Source of the DNA: Clostridia bacterium
GTDB lineage: Bacteria; Bacillota; Clostridia; CAKSNL01; HGM11501
Length of the DNA stretch: 12,590 bases
Direction of reading: 5' to 3'
Assembly (NCBI GenBank): GCA_017390225.1
Contig: JAFPCL010000049.1
Coordinates: forward strand, 1-12,590
Position numbers and translations under genes: made by a program. Shown in pieces: positions 6,738 to 12,590 of the stretch. Below the pieces are notes generated by a model. It did not search any database, was not told the origin of the DNA, and was given only the letters and a program-made list of their open reading frames with translations. Position 1 is the stretch's first letter; each line of letters starts with the position of its first letter.

Positions 6738-9047
6738 TTACAGCTTGAGGTTTTTGGCTAAAGCTGTGCGCCGTGCCGTATGGGCATGAATCTCTTTTTT
6801 ATGCGTGAGTCGAAAAAGTCTCTCTTTAGCGGCACAAAACAGGTGCACAAGCCAAAGCAGGGGAATCAAAGCAGGATGCTTTTTTGCATATGCTCTGTCG
6901 GCAGGGCGCAAGGAAAACAAACGGCGTAAAAAAGGTTCCGGTTTCTTTGGGGTGAAGCCTTGGCTGAGAGCGGCACCGGCATAGAACTGAACAAGAGATT
7001 TCGGCGCCCCTGCCCAAGAGGAGAAGCAGTCCATGAACAGACGGTCGGACAATGTGCCTTTCGGGGCTTGGGGATAGGGGATATTTTTTGTGATACCCAG
7101 CTTTTTCTCACACAGGTGAAGAAGGCAAATGCCAAAATCCAAAAGCTCCATGTCGGAAAGACCACGCCAAAGCATTTCCCAATCGATATCTTGCTTTTGA
7201 ACCATCAGAACGATATCGCATATATACTTCAGCCCCAGCCCCTTGGATAAAAAGGTTTTGGCACCGTGGGCAATCATATATAATAAAGATACAGTCGGCG
7301 GTGGAACATATGCCCCCACGGCAGAATCAAAGGTGCAGGTGTCTTTTGTCAAATAGGAGCGGATACGGTTATATTTAGGATTTCCGAAAGGCTCTGTGTG
7401 GATATCTAAATCCAGAACCCCTTGGTTATACACATATTCGTGTCCTTCGTGCACTGTCATCCGATAGCCTAGCGATTGGAGCACATGATCGATTTTGTCC
7501 ATATCCTTCTCATCAATCAGAAGGTCGGCATCGCCCATATAGCGAAGCTCCGGATGCGGATACAGGGGAAGGGCAACCAAGCCCTTGAGGGCGATGATAA
7601 AAATATCGGCTTCATGCAGTGCTAAAAGTGTTTTTCTTGCCTGTGCCTGCATATTGATCTGGCGAATGACAGTTTTCTGCATGGCGCTTTCCCAAGTGCC
7701 TTTTAAATCATCCTTTAGAAAAGGCGCAACAGAAGGGTATAAAAGTGCTTCCGTTTTGTGGCGAACAGCCGTGGCATATAAAAGATGCATGCCGTATTTT
7801 CCCAAAGAAAGGGATACGGGTGTGCCCAAAAGGGCATTTTGCATCAGCATCCCGAAACTTTCGGCACGTGCCTGAACGTCGAAGAGTCCTTCCAAAAGCT
7901 CCACACTTTTTGATACGGACAGCTCCTCGGAAACGTAGCGAAATCCGTTGGCGCCCATTTGGGTGCGAATTTCGGGGTTTTCTGCCAGTAAAGTTAAATG
8001 GGAGATAAATCCCGAAAGATCGGAGGAAGAGCCCCAAAGCCCGATTTGTTGTTTTTCAATCATGGTACCAAGATCCGTGGCATCATCCGTTGCCGCCACA
8101 ATGGGCAGGCTGTACTGCATGTATTTTAAGATACGGGACGGATAGTTGGGAACGGTAAAGCGAGGGTCTAAAAGCACCAGCCCGATATCGCTGACGGAGA
8201 GAAGCTCGTCGTATTCTTGTTGGGGCAGGGCATCAAAAATCAAAACATTTTGAAGATGATATTTCTCTTTTGCAAGGCGGGTTTGTTCTTTTTCTTTGCC
8301 TCTGCCTGCCAGCACAAAGAAAAATCGAGAATCGTCTTTTAAGGCAACAATGGCATCGGTCAGAAACGGCAAGGCTTGCGGGCGTCCCATATTGCCGCCG
8401 CAGATGCACACAACGGCATTTTCGGGGATATGATACCGATGACGGATTGCCCCATCACCCCGAGGCTTCTTTTCGCCTACCTCCATGGTGTTTTGGAAAA
8501 TTTCAAGACGTTCGGGATTGGCACCGCGGGCGGCGGCACAGGATACATTGGCTTCCGACATACAGCCGATGAAGTCTGCTGTTCGGTACAACTTCTTTTC
8601 GGCATGGGAGAAAAAGTGATAGACAAGGCTGTGCTTGGAATACATCCCCAAATCTACGCCGTTTTGCGGCGCAATATCTTTGAGCATCAAGTATGCCGGG
8701 CATCCAAACTTTTTCTTGGCAAAAGAAACGGCACGCCAGATGGTGGGCGGCGGTGTTTCAAATAAAATTACATCAAAAGAAGAATCGGGGAGCTTTTTCA
8801 TCGTACGAATAAAATAAGAAGATAAAAACAAAGAAGCCATGCCCTTTTTCATCAGCGAAGTGTTGTAGTAGGGCATAGCTTTTTGCGTGTAGACGGGATA
8901 GCCGTCTTGTATGCGCTTTTCGGTACAAGCGCCCAAAGCCACAACGGTGACGCTGTGGCTTTGGGATAATGCTCGCATTAAATCGGCGTATATGGTGGAG
9001 GTGAACTCCACTTTTTCGAATACGGTCGTTAAGTATAAAATACGCAT
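6738..9047 (-). CDS. Fusion: GT4-like glycosyltransferase plus nucleotidyltransferase-like domain
   Basis: A 769-residue protein with two parts in one frame. Residues 1-390 look like a GT4 glycosyltransferase: MRILYLTTVF start, CGGNMGRPQ (216-224), VLAGRGKEKEQ (245-255) and VPNYPSRILKYMQYSLPIVAA (299-319, split loop). At position 308 the usual second Glu of the donor site is Lys. Residues about 392-690 match the 'uncharacterised nucleotidyltransferase' family (PF14907-like): ALKGLVALPLY (486-496), RYMGDADLLID with Asp506 and Asp508 as the metal-binding pair, a likely third acidic residue in LDLDIH (545-550), and MIAHGAKTF plus YICDIVLM later. The C-terminal 60 residues are basic. The ATG lies 2 bases after the dehydratase stop with no obvious Shine-Dalgarno, suggesting coupled reinitiation. 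A role in surface glycan assembly is likely; the reaction of the second domain is unknown. Confidence 0.85.
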   Translation of the reverse strand: MRILYLTTVFEKVEFTSTIYADLMRALSQSHSVTVVALGACTEKRIQDGYPVYTQKAMPYYNTSLMKKGMASLFLSSYFIRTMKKLPDSSFDVILFETPPPTIWRAVSFAKKKFGCPAYLMLKDIAPQNGVDLGMYSKHSLVYHFFSHAEKKLYRTADFIGCMSEANVSCAAARGANPERLEIFQNTMEVGEKKPRGDGAIRHRYHIPENAVVCICGGNMGRPQALPFLTDAIVALKDDSRFFFVLAGRGKEKEQTRLAKEKYHLQNVLIFDALPQQEYDELLSVSDIGLVLLDPRFTVPNYPSRILKYMQYSLPIVAATDDATDLGTMIEKQQIGLWGSSSDLSGFISHLTLLAENPEIRTQMGANGFRYVSEELSVSKSVELLEGLFDVQARAESFGMLMQNALLGTPVSLSLGKYGMHLLYATAVRHKTEALLYPSVAPFLKDDLKGTWESAMQKTVIRQINMQAQARKTLLALHEADIFIIALKGLVALPLYPHPELRYMGDADLLIDEKDMDKIDHVLQSLGYRMTVHEGHEYVYNQGVLDLDIHTEPFGNPKYNRIRSYLTKDTCTFDSAVGAYVPPPTVSLLYMIAHGAKTFLSKGLGLKYICDIVLMVQKQDIDWEMLWRGLSDMELLDFGICLLHLCEKKLGITKNIPYPQAPKGTLSDRLFMDCFSSWAGAPKSLVQFYAGAALSQGFTPKKPEPFLRRLFSLRPADRAYAKKHPALIPLLWLVHLFCAAKERLFRLTHKKEIHAHTARRTALAKNLKL

Positions 9048-9049
9048 AA

Positions 9050-10945
9050 TCAGTGGTTGGGTTGATGATGGAAAGTGGGAATAATCGTCTGAATGATATC
9101 TAAAATCTCTTGGCTGTCACGGCTGTTTAAGGGGCGCATTCTTTCAATCAGCGCAAAGAATGCATCCGCATCATGCTGTACGGGCTCTGTGACGAAAATC
9201 TTATCTTTTGCCGTGGTGTGCAGAGATTTCTTTTCTTCATCGGTGGACAGCTCTTCATATAACTTTTCACCGGGACGAAGACCGACAAATTCAATGGGAA
9301 TATCAATATCGGGACGAAGACCGGACTGAATGATGAGGTTCTTGGCAAGATCCACAATTTTGACGGGGGTGCCCATATCCAAAACAAAGATTTCACCGCC
9401 CTGGGCAATGGCACCGGCTTCCAAAACCAGCTGTGCCGCTTCGCGGATAGTCATGAAATAACGGGTGATGTCCGGGTGCGTGATGGTGACAGGGCCGCCT
9501 GCGGCAATCTGCTTTTTGAAAATCGGAATGACAGAACCGTTGGAGCCTAAAACATTACCGAAACGAACAGCAATAAAATCGCATTTGGAGGTTCTGTTGA
9601 TGGTTTGCACCAGAAGCTCTGCCAAACGCTTGGTGGCGCCCATGACGTTGGTGGGGTTGACCGCTTTGTCGGTGGACAAAAGAACAAATTTGGAAACACC
9701 GTGATTTTCGGCACACAAAATGGTGTTGTAGGTGCCGAACACATTGTTCTTGACAGCTTCGGCAGGAGAATCTTCCATCAAAGGCACATGCTTATGTGCG
9801 GCGGCATGGAATACAACCTGCGGCATAAATTCGTCGAATACTTCATTGAGACGTGCTGTATCACGGACAGAACCGATACGGATGCAAGCATCCAACTCGG
9901 GGAATTTGCGCTTCAGCTCGTTTAAAAGCTCGAATGCATTGTTTTCGTAGATGTCGAAAATAACAAGCTTTTTGGGGTTGTTGGAGGAAACCTGGCGGCA
10001 GATTTCACTGCCGATGGAACCGCCACCGCCGGTGACCAATACGACGGCATCGTTTAAGTAGCGACATTCATCGGGATCTAAAAATTCCTTGACTTCACGG
10101 AATAAAATGCTTTCCACGTCCACTTTTTTCATACGGAAGGCAGGACTGTTTTTATCGGTTTCCGACATATCGGGCAACGTGAGAATCTTGCAACCGGTTG
10201 CTGTGGCTTTGCCGACGATTTCGCGCATGCGAGAATAATCCAAATGGTTAATGGCAATCCAAATTTGCTCAATGTGGTGCTCACGGGCAAGCTGTTCCAT
10301 ATCATTGGTGGTGCCTTTGACGTAGACACCGTTGATACCAAAGCCCATTTTTTGGGGATTGTCGTCCACAAAGCAGATAGGATGCCCTTCTTCTTCATGC
10401 TTGTAGAGATATTCCATAACCATGGCACCGCCACTGCCGGCACCGACAATCATGATGCGTGGTGCACGGATGTTGCGACGAATGACTATGCTACGCAAGA
10501 AACGATAACCAAAGCGGATACCGATGACGGCAAAGCAGAACAGGAATGTGAACAAAAGCATGGAGGACTCGTGAATGTTGACATACTGATGACTTTCGTA
10601 GTACAGACTGCAAGACAAAATATAGACAAACAGTGCAACAAAACGAGAAATGAATATGGCGGAGATGCCGCGAATCAATTCATCGGGACCGGCATATTTC
10701 CAGATGCTGCTGTACAGCCGGAACAAAGCCAAGAAGAAAACATCGAAGCACAGATGGAGCCCTACAAAAATTGCACCCAAAACAAAGCGATCATGCAAAT
10801 AATCATGATCTGCCAACGGGTGTGCCAAATAGAAATTCTGATCTAAAATATACGTTAGGGCAAAAGCAATAAAAAAACCAATAATGTCAAAAGCCAAAAG
10901 ACGGAGTTTTTTTGGGGTTATGACGGGAAAAGGAAATTTTTTCAC
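9050..10945 (-). CDS. Membrane-bound nucleotide-sugar 4,6-dehydratase, CapD/WbpM/PglF type
   Basis: A large SDR-family enzyme that converts UDP-GlcNAc to UDP-4-keto-6-deoxy-GlcNAc at the membrane for capsule or glycan synthesis. In the 631-residue form, four hydrophobic segments occupy about 17-35, 54-77, 93-113 and 127-147. They are followed by a first Rossmann-like domain (IVGAGSGG, 166-173) and a second, catalytic one with VTGGGGSIG (304-312), HAAAHKHVPLM (380-390), STDKAVNPTNVMGATK (424-439; the Ser/Met/Lys triad of WbpM-like enzymes) and LRPGEKLYEEL (556-566). Length and layout match WbpM/CapD. The frame stays open to a TTG at 11008, but that TTG is the -35 box of the promoter, so it cannot start the protein. 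The GTG at 10945 has AGGTG five bases upstream and is 28 bases after the expected transcript start. It heads the leftward operon. Confidence 0.92.
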   Translation of the reverse strand: MKKFPFPVITPKKLRLLAFDIIGFFIAFALTYILDQNFYLAHPLADHDYLHDRFVLGAIFVGLHLCFDVFFLALFRLYSSIWKYAGPDELIRGISAIFISRFVALFVYILSCSLYYESHQYVNIHESSMLLFTFLFCFAVIGIRFGYRFLRSIVIRRNIRAPRIMIVGAGSGGAMVMEYLYKHEEEGHPICFVDDNPQKMGFGINGVYVKGTTNDMEQLAREHHIEQIWIAINHLDYSRMREIVGKATATGCKILTLPDMSETDKNSPAFRMKKVDVESILFREVKEFLDPDECRYLNDAVVLVTGGGGSIGSEICRQVSSNNPKKLVIFDIYENNAFELLNELKRKFPELDACIRIGSVRDTARLNEVFDEFMPQVVFHAAAHKHVPLMEDSPAEAVKNNVFGTYNTILCAENHGVSKFVLLSTDKAVNPTNVMGATKRLAELLVQTINRTSKCDFIAVRFGNVLGSNGSVIPIFKKQIAAGGPVTITHPDITRYFMTIREAAQLVLEAGAIAQGGEIFVLDMGTPVKIVDLAKNLIIQSGLRPDIDIPIEFVGLRPGEKLYEELSTDEEKKSLHTTAKDKIFVTEPVQHDADAFFALIERMRPLNSRDSQEILDIIQTIIPTFHHQPNH

Positions 10946-10979
10946 AACGGCACCTACTTCATCATTTGTTATTTCTTTT

Positions 10980-11008
10980 ATTATATAAAAAAAGGGGAAA
11001 AAAGTCAA
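10980..11008 (-). promoter_or_regulatory. Sigma-A promoter of the capD-like operon
   Basis: On the minus strand TTGACT (11008-11003), a 17-base spacer and a perfect TATAAT (10985-10980) form a near-consensus promoter. The spacer is a C4 run flanked by T-runs. Transcription should begin near 10973, 28 bases before the GTG at 10945. Confidence 0.88.
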
Positions 11009-11050
11009 GCATATTTCAAAAAATGTTACTTGTATTAAACATTTGCTTGA
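11005..11050. promoter_or_regulatory. Inverted repeats between the divergent promoters (possible operator)
   Basis: Two dyads lie between the facing promoters. TCAAGCA (11005-11011) is the reverse complement of TGCTTGA (11044-11050), each touching a -35 box. AAATGTT (11021-11027) is the reverse complement of AACATTT (11038-11044), with a 10-base spacer. Their centres differ by 5 bases, so they are not one simple hairpin. A regulator binding here could control both directions, but no regulator gene is seen in the window. Confidence 0.4.
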
Positions 11051-11075
11051 TTTTTGTATGTGATTTTGTTACAAT
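11047..11075 (+). promoter_or_regulatory. Sigma-A promoter of the fucosidase gene
   Basis: TTGATT (11047-11052), a 17-base spacer and TACAAT (11070-11075), with TG one base ahead of the -10 (extended -10). Transcription should begin near 11082, leaving a very short leader that holds the AAAGGAAG ribosome-binding site (11083-11090) before the ATG at 11099. Confidence 0.8.
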
Positions 11076-11098
11076 AGAACCGAAAGGAAGTGTAAATC

Positions 11099-12325
11099 AT
11101 GAAGAAAATATTTCCATACATTGAAAGTTTTGAAAAAAGAGCCTTTGGTATGTTCATCCATTGGGGATTATATTCCGAGATCGGTCGGGGGGAATGGGTG
11201 TATCATATGGAGAATATGACGCCCGAAGCCTATAAGCCATTGATGGATACATTTACCGCCAAAGATTTTGATGCGGAAGTAATTGCAAAAACCGCCAAAG
11301 CGGCAGGTTGCCGTTATATCACACTGACCACACGGCATCACGACGGATTTTCACTGTTTGACACCAAAGGTCTGAGTGAATTTGATGTCATGCATTCGCC
11401 TTGCGGAAGGGATCTGATCGCCGAGTTTTGCGATGCTTGCCGAAAATTTGATTTGCTTCCCATGCTGTACCATACGACACTGGATTGGATGCATCCGGAT
11501 TTTAACGAGGATTTTGAGAAATATCTGGAATATCTTCGAAAAAGTGTGGAGCTTTTGTGCACGAATTACGGGAAAATCGGCGGCATCTGGTTTGACGGCA
11601 ACTGGTCAAAGCCCGATGCCGATTGGCAGGAGGACAAGCTCTACGGTATGATCAGAAGATTGCAGCCCGAAGCTATGATTATCAACAACACGGGGCTCGA
11701 CAGCCGCGGCAAAACAGGGCATCCCGAAATCGACTCCGTGACCTTTGAACAGGGCTGTCCTACAAACGGCAACCGCCATGCACTGGATAAATATGTGGCG
11801 GCGGAAATGTGCGAAACCATGAACGATCACTGGGGCATCGCGGTTAACGATTTTAACTACAAATCGCCTGCCACCATGATTGAGCATCTGTGTCTGTGCC
11901 GCAAGGCAGAAGCAAACTATCTATTAAATATCGGGCTTTGTGCTGACGGCGGATTTGAGCCTATCCAGAAAGAATTTCTTCTTTTGATTGGCAGATGGAC
12001 GGATTTATTCGGGGAAGCACTATATAACACCAAGCCTTATCGTGCCGACCAAGGATCGGAATTTATCCTGAAGGGCAACGGTAAATTATACATTGTCTGC
12101 ATGCAAAGAGGCATTGCCGGAGACGGAAACGTCACGGTTACCAAAGCCGAAGATGGCAGTAGTGTTTTTGAGGGCATTGCGGAGAAAATTAAATCTGTCC
12201 GCTGGATGGACAACAAAGAATCCGTGGCGTTCACCCAAGAGGGAGAAACCCTCACGGTACAGCTTGTTCCCCAACGCTACGGAAGCTCCTTCTGCGTGCG
12301 GATTGCGGAAGCGGAAATCGAATAA
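11099..12325 (+). CDS. Alpha-L-fucosidase, glycoside hydrolase family 29
   Basis: A 408-residue retaining exo-fucosidase that releases L-fucose from fucosylated glycans or oligosaccharides. GH29 hallmarks are the N-terminal FGMFIHWGLYSE (16-27), TLTTRHHDGFSLF (75-87), the nucleophile strand GGIWFDGNW with Asp166, CETMNDHWGI (238-247), and YLLNIGLCADGG near 274-285. A short C-terminal beta-rich part follows. The product is shorter than extracellular GH29 enzymes that carry extra binding modules and has no signal peptide, so it should act in the cytoplasm on imported oligosaccharides. The ATG has a good AAAGGAAG eight bases upstream. It is a single-gene unit with its own promoter and terminator, divergent from the polysaccharide operon. 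Linkage preference (GH29-A or -B) cannot be set from sequence reading. Confidence 0.93.
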   Translation: MKKIFPYIESFEKRAFGMFIHWGLYSEIGRGEWVYHMENMTPEAYKPLMDTFTAKDFDAEVIAKTAKAAGCRYITLTTRHHDGFSLFDTKGLSEFDVMHSPCGRDLIAEFCDACRKFDLLPMLYHTTLDWMHPDFNEDFEKYLEYLRKSVELLCTNYGKIGGIWFDGNWSKPDADWQEDKLYGMIRRLQPEAMIINNTGLDSRGKTGHPEIDSVTFEQGCPTNGNRHALDKYVAAEMCETMNDHWGIAVNDFNYKSPATMIEHLCLCRKAEANYLLNIGLCADGGFEPIQKEFLLLIGRWTDLFGEALYNTKPYRADQGSEFILKGNGKLYIVCMQRGIAGDGNVTVTKAEDGSSVFEGIAEKIKSVRWMDNKESVAFTQEGETLTVQLVPQRYGSSFCVRIAEAEIE

Positions 12326-12327
12326 TG

Positions 12328-12360
12328 AAAAAAGTTGCGGCGAAAAACCGCAACTTTTTT
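12328..12360. terminator. Bidirectional terminator between the fucosidase and the right-edge gene
   Basis: GTTGCGG (12334-12340) pairs perfectly with CCGCAAC (12348-12354) around a CGAAAAA loop. The left arm is preceded by six A and the right arm followed by six T, so it should work for both the plus-strand fucosidase (stop at 12325) and the minus-strand gene ending at 12406. Confidence 0.9.
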
Positions 12361-12405
12361 ATTGAGTTGTTTTTTTGGCAAAACTTTTTAATGAATGGCG
12401 TAAGT

Positions 12406-12590
12406 TTAAAAATCATGACATCCGCCGCAATCCAATTCATATTCCTCGAAAATATATACGATTTTTTCTACAATATCGAAGTCGGAAAGTGTATCATCCA
12501 ATAAAACTTTTTGAATTTTGTTTAAAATTTCTAAGGCAATTGTATTAAAATCTTCTTTTTCGGGGAATGAATAAGAATGAAGAGCAAGGC
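12406..12590 (-). CDS. C-terminal part of an unidentified gene (partial)
   Basis: Read leftwards from the window edge, one frame stays open for 60 codons to a TAA at 12408-12406; the other two minus frames hit stops early. The sequence is acidic and helix-rich (for example EDFNTIALEILNKIQKVL, then DIVEKIVYIFEEYELD) and ends in DCGGCHDF, a CxxC plus His tail that might bind a metal. The gene faces the fucosidase and shares its terminator. The family is not recognised. Confidence 0.6.
   Translation of the reverse strand, partial: LALHSYSFPEKEDFNTIALEILNKIQKVLLDDTLSDFDIVEKIVYIFEEYELDCGGCHDF

Noticed and set aside
10244..10846. 200-codon plus-strand frame antisense to the CapD-like gene
   Set aside because: It lies wholly within a well-supported gene on the opposite strand, has no ribosome-binding site, and its composition reflects the antisense of conserved codons.
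1..12590. CRISPR array, tRNA/rRNA, intact IS element or known defence system
   Set aside because: No spaced direct repeats, no cloverleaf-like or rRNA segments, no transposase, and no recognised defence partners next to the ATPase.

Overview
The window looks like a chromosomal segment from a gut-type Clostridia/Firmicutes bacterium (inference). The supports are A/GGAGG-type ribosome-binding sites, near-consensus sigma-A promoters with 17-bp spacers, moderate GC, compact one-directional operons, and protein families typical of Oscillospirales/Lachnospirales-like genomes. I cannot name a species.

Layout. Positions 1-51 hold the last 16 codons of a plus-strand gene, possibly a right-handed beta-helix protein, followed by a strong terminator. 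Positions about 150-515 hold no intact gene. They contain an array of back-to-back perfect hairpins that looks like a REP/MITE-type repeat, then a small C-terminal gene remnant. A 14-bp-stem terminator at 516-551 closes the long minus-strand gene train.

From 10945 down to 561 eight genes run leftwards. The first three follow a near-perfect promoter at 10980-11008: a membrane-anchored CapD/WbpM-type nucleotide-sugar 4,6-dehydratase, a 769-residue fusion of a GT4-like glycosyltransferase with a nucleotidyltransferase-like domain, and a small ABC/AAA-type ATPase. A second near-perfect promoter at 5933-5961 starts the next block: a soluble CapE/WbjB-type UDP-GlcNAc 4,6-dehydratase, a second GT4 glycosyltransferase, an EamA/DMT transporter, a small alpha/beta-hydrolase esterase and glucuronate isomerase (uxaC). 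The upstream part is surface-polysaccharide (capsule/EPS or glycan) synthesis. The downstream end is sugar-acid and ester catabolism. The junctions are tight (2-25 bp, or overlapping), so the two themes may be co-transcribed.

On the right, a cytoplasmic GH29 alpha-L-fucosidase is transcribed divergently from the dehydratase operon across a 153-bp region. That region carries two facing promoters with almost identical -35 flanks and inverted repeats. The fucosidase ends in a bidirectional terminator. The last 185 bases are the 3' end of an unrecognised minus-strand gene ending in a CGGCH-type tail.

The most unusual items are the GT4-nucleotidyltransferase fusion (with Lys in place of the usual nucleotide-binding Glu), the ATPase embedded in a polysaccharide operon, the mirrored divergent promoters, and the hairpin array. 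I see no CRISPR array, tRNA, rRNA or intact transposase, and nothing that I can claim as a clearly new system.
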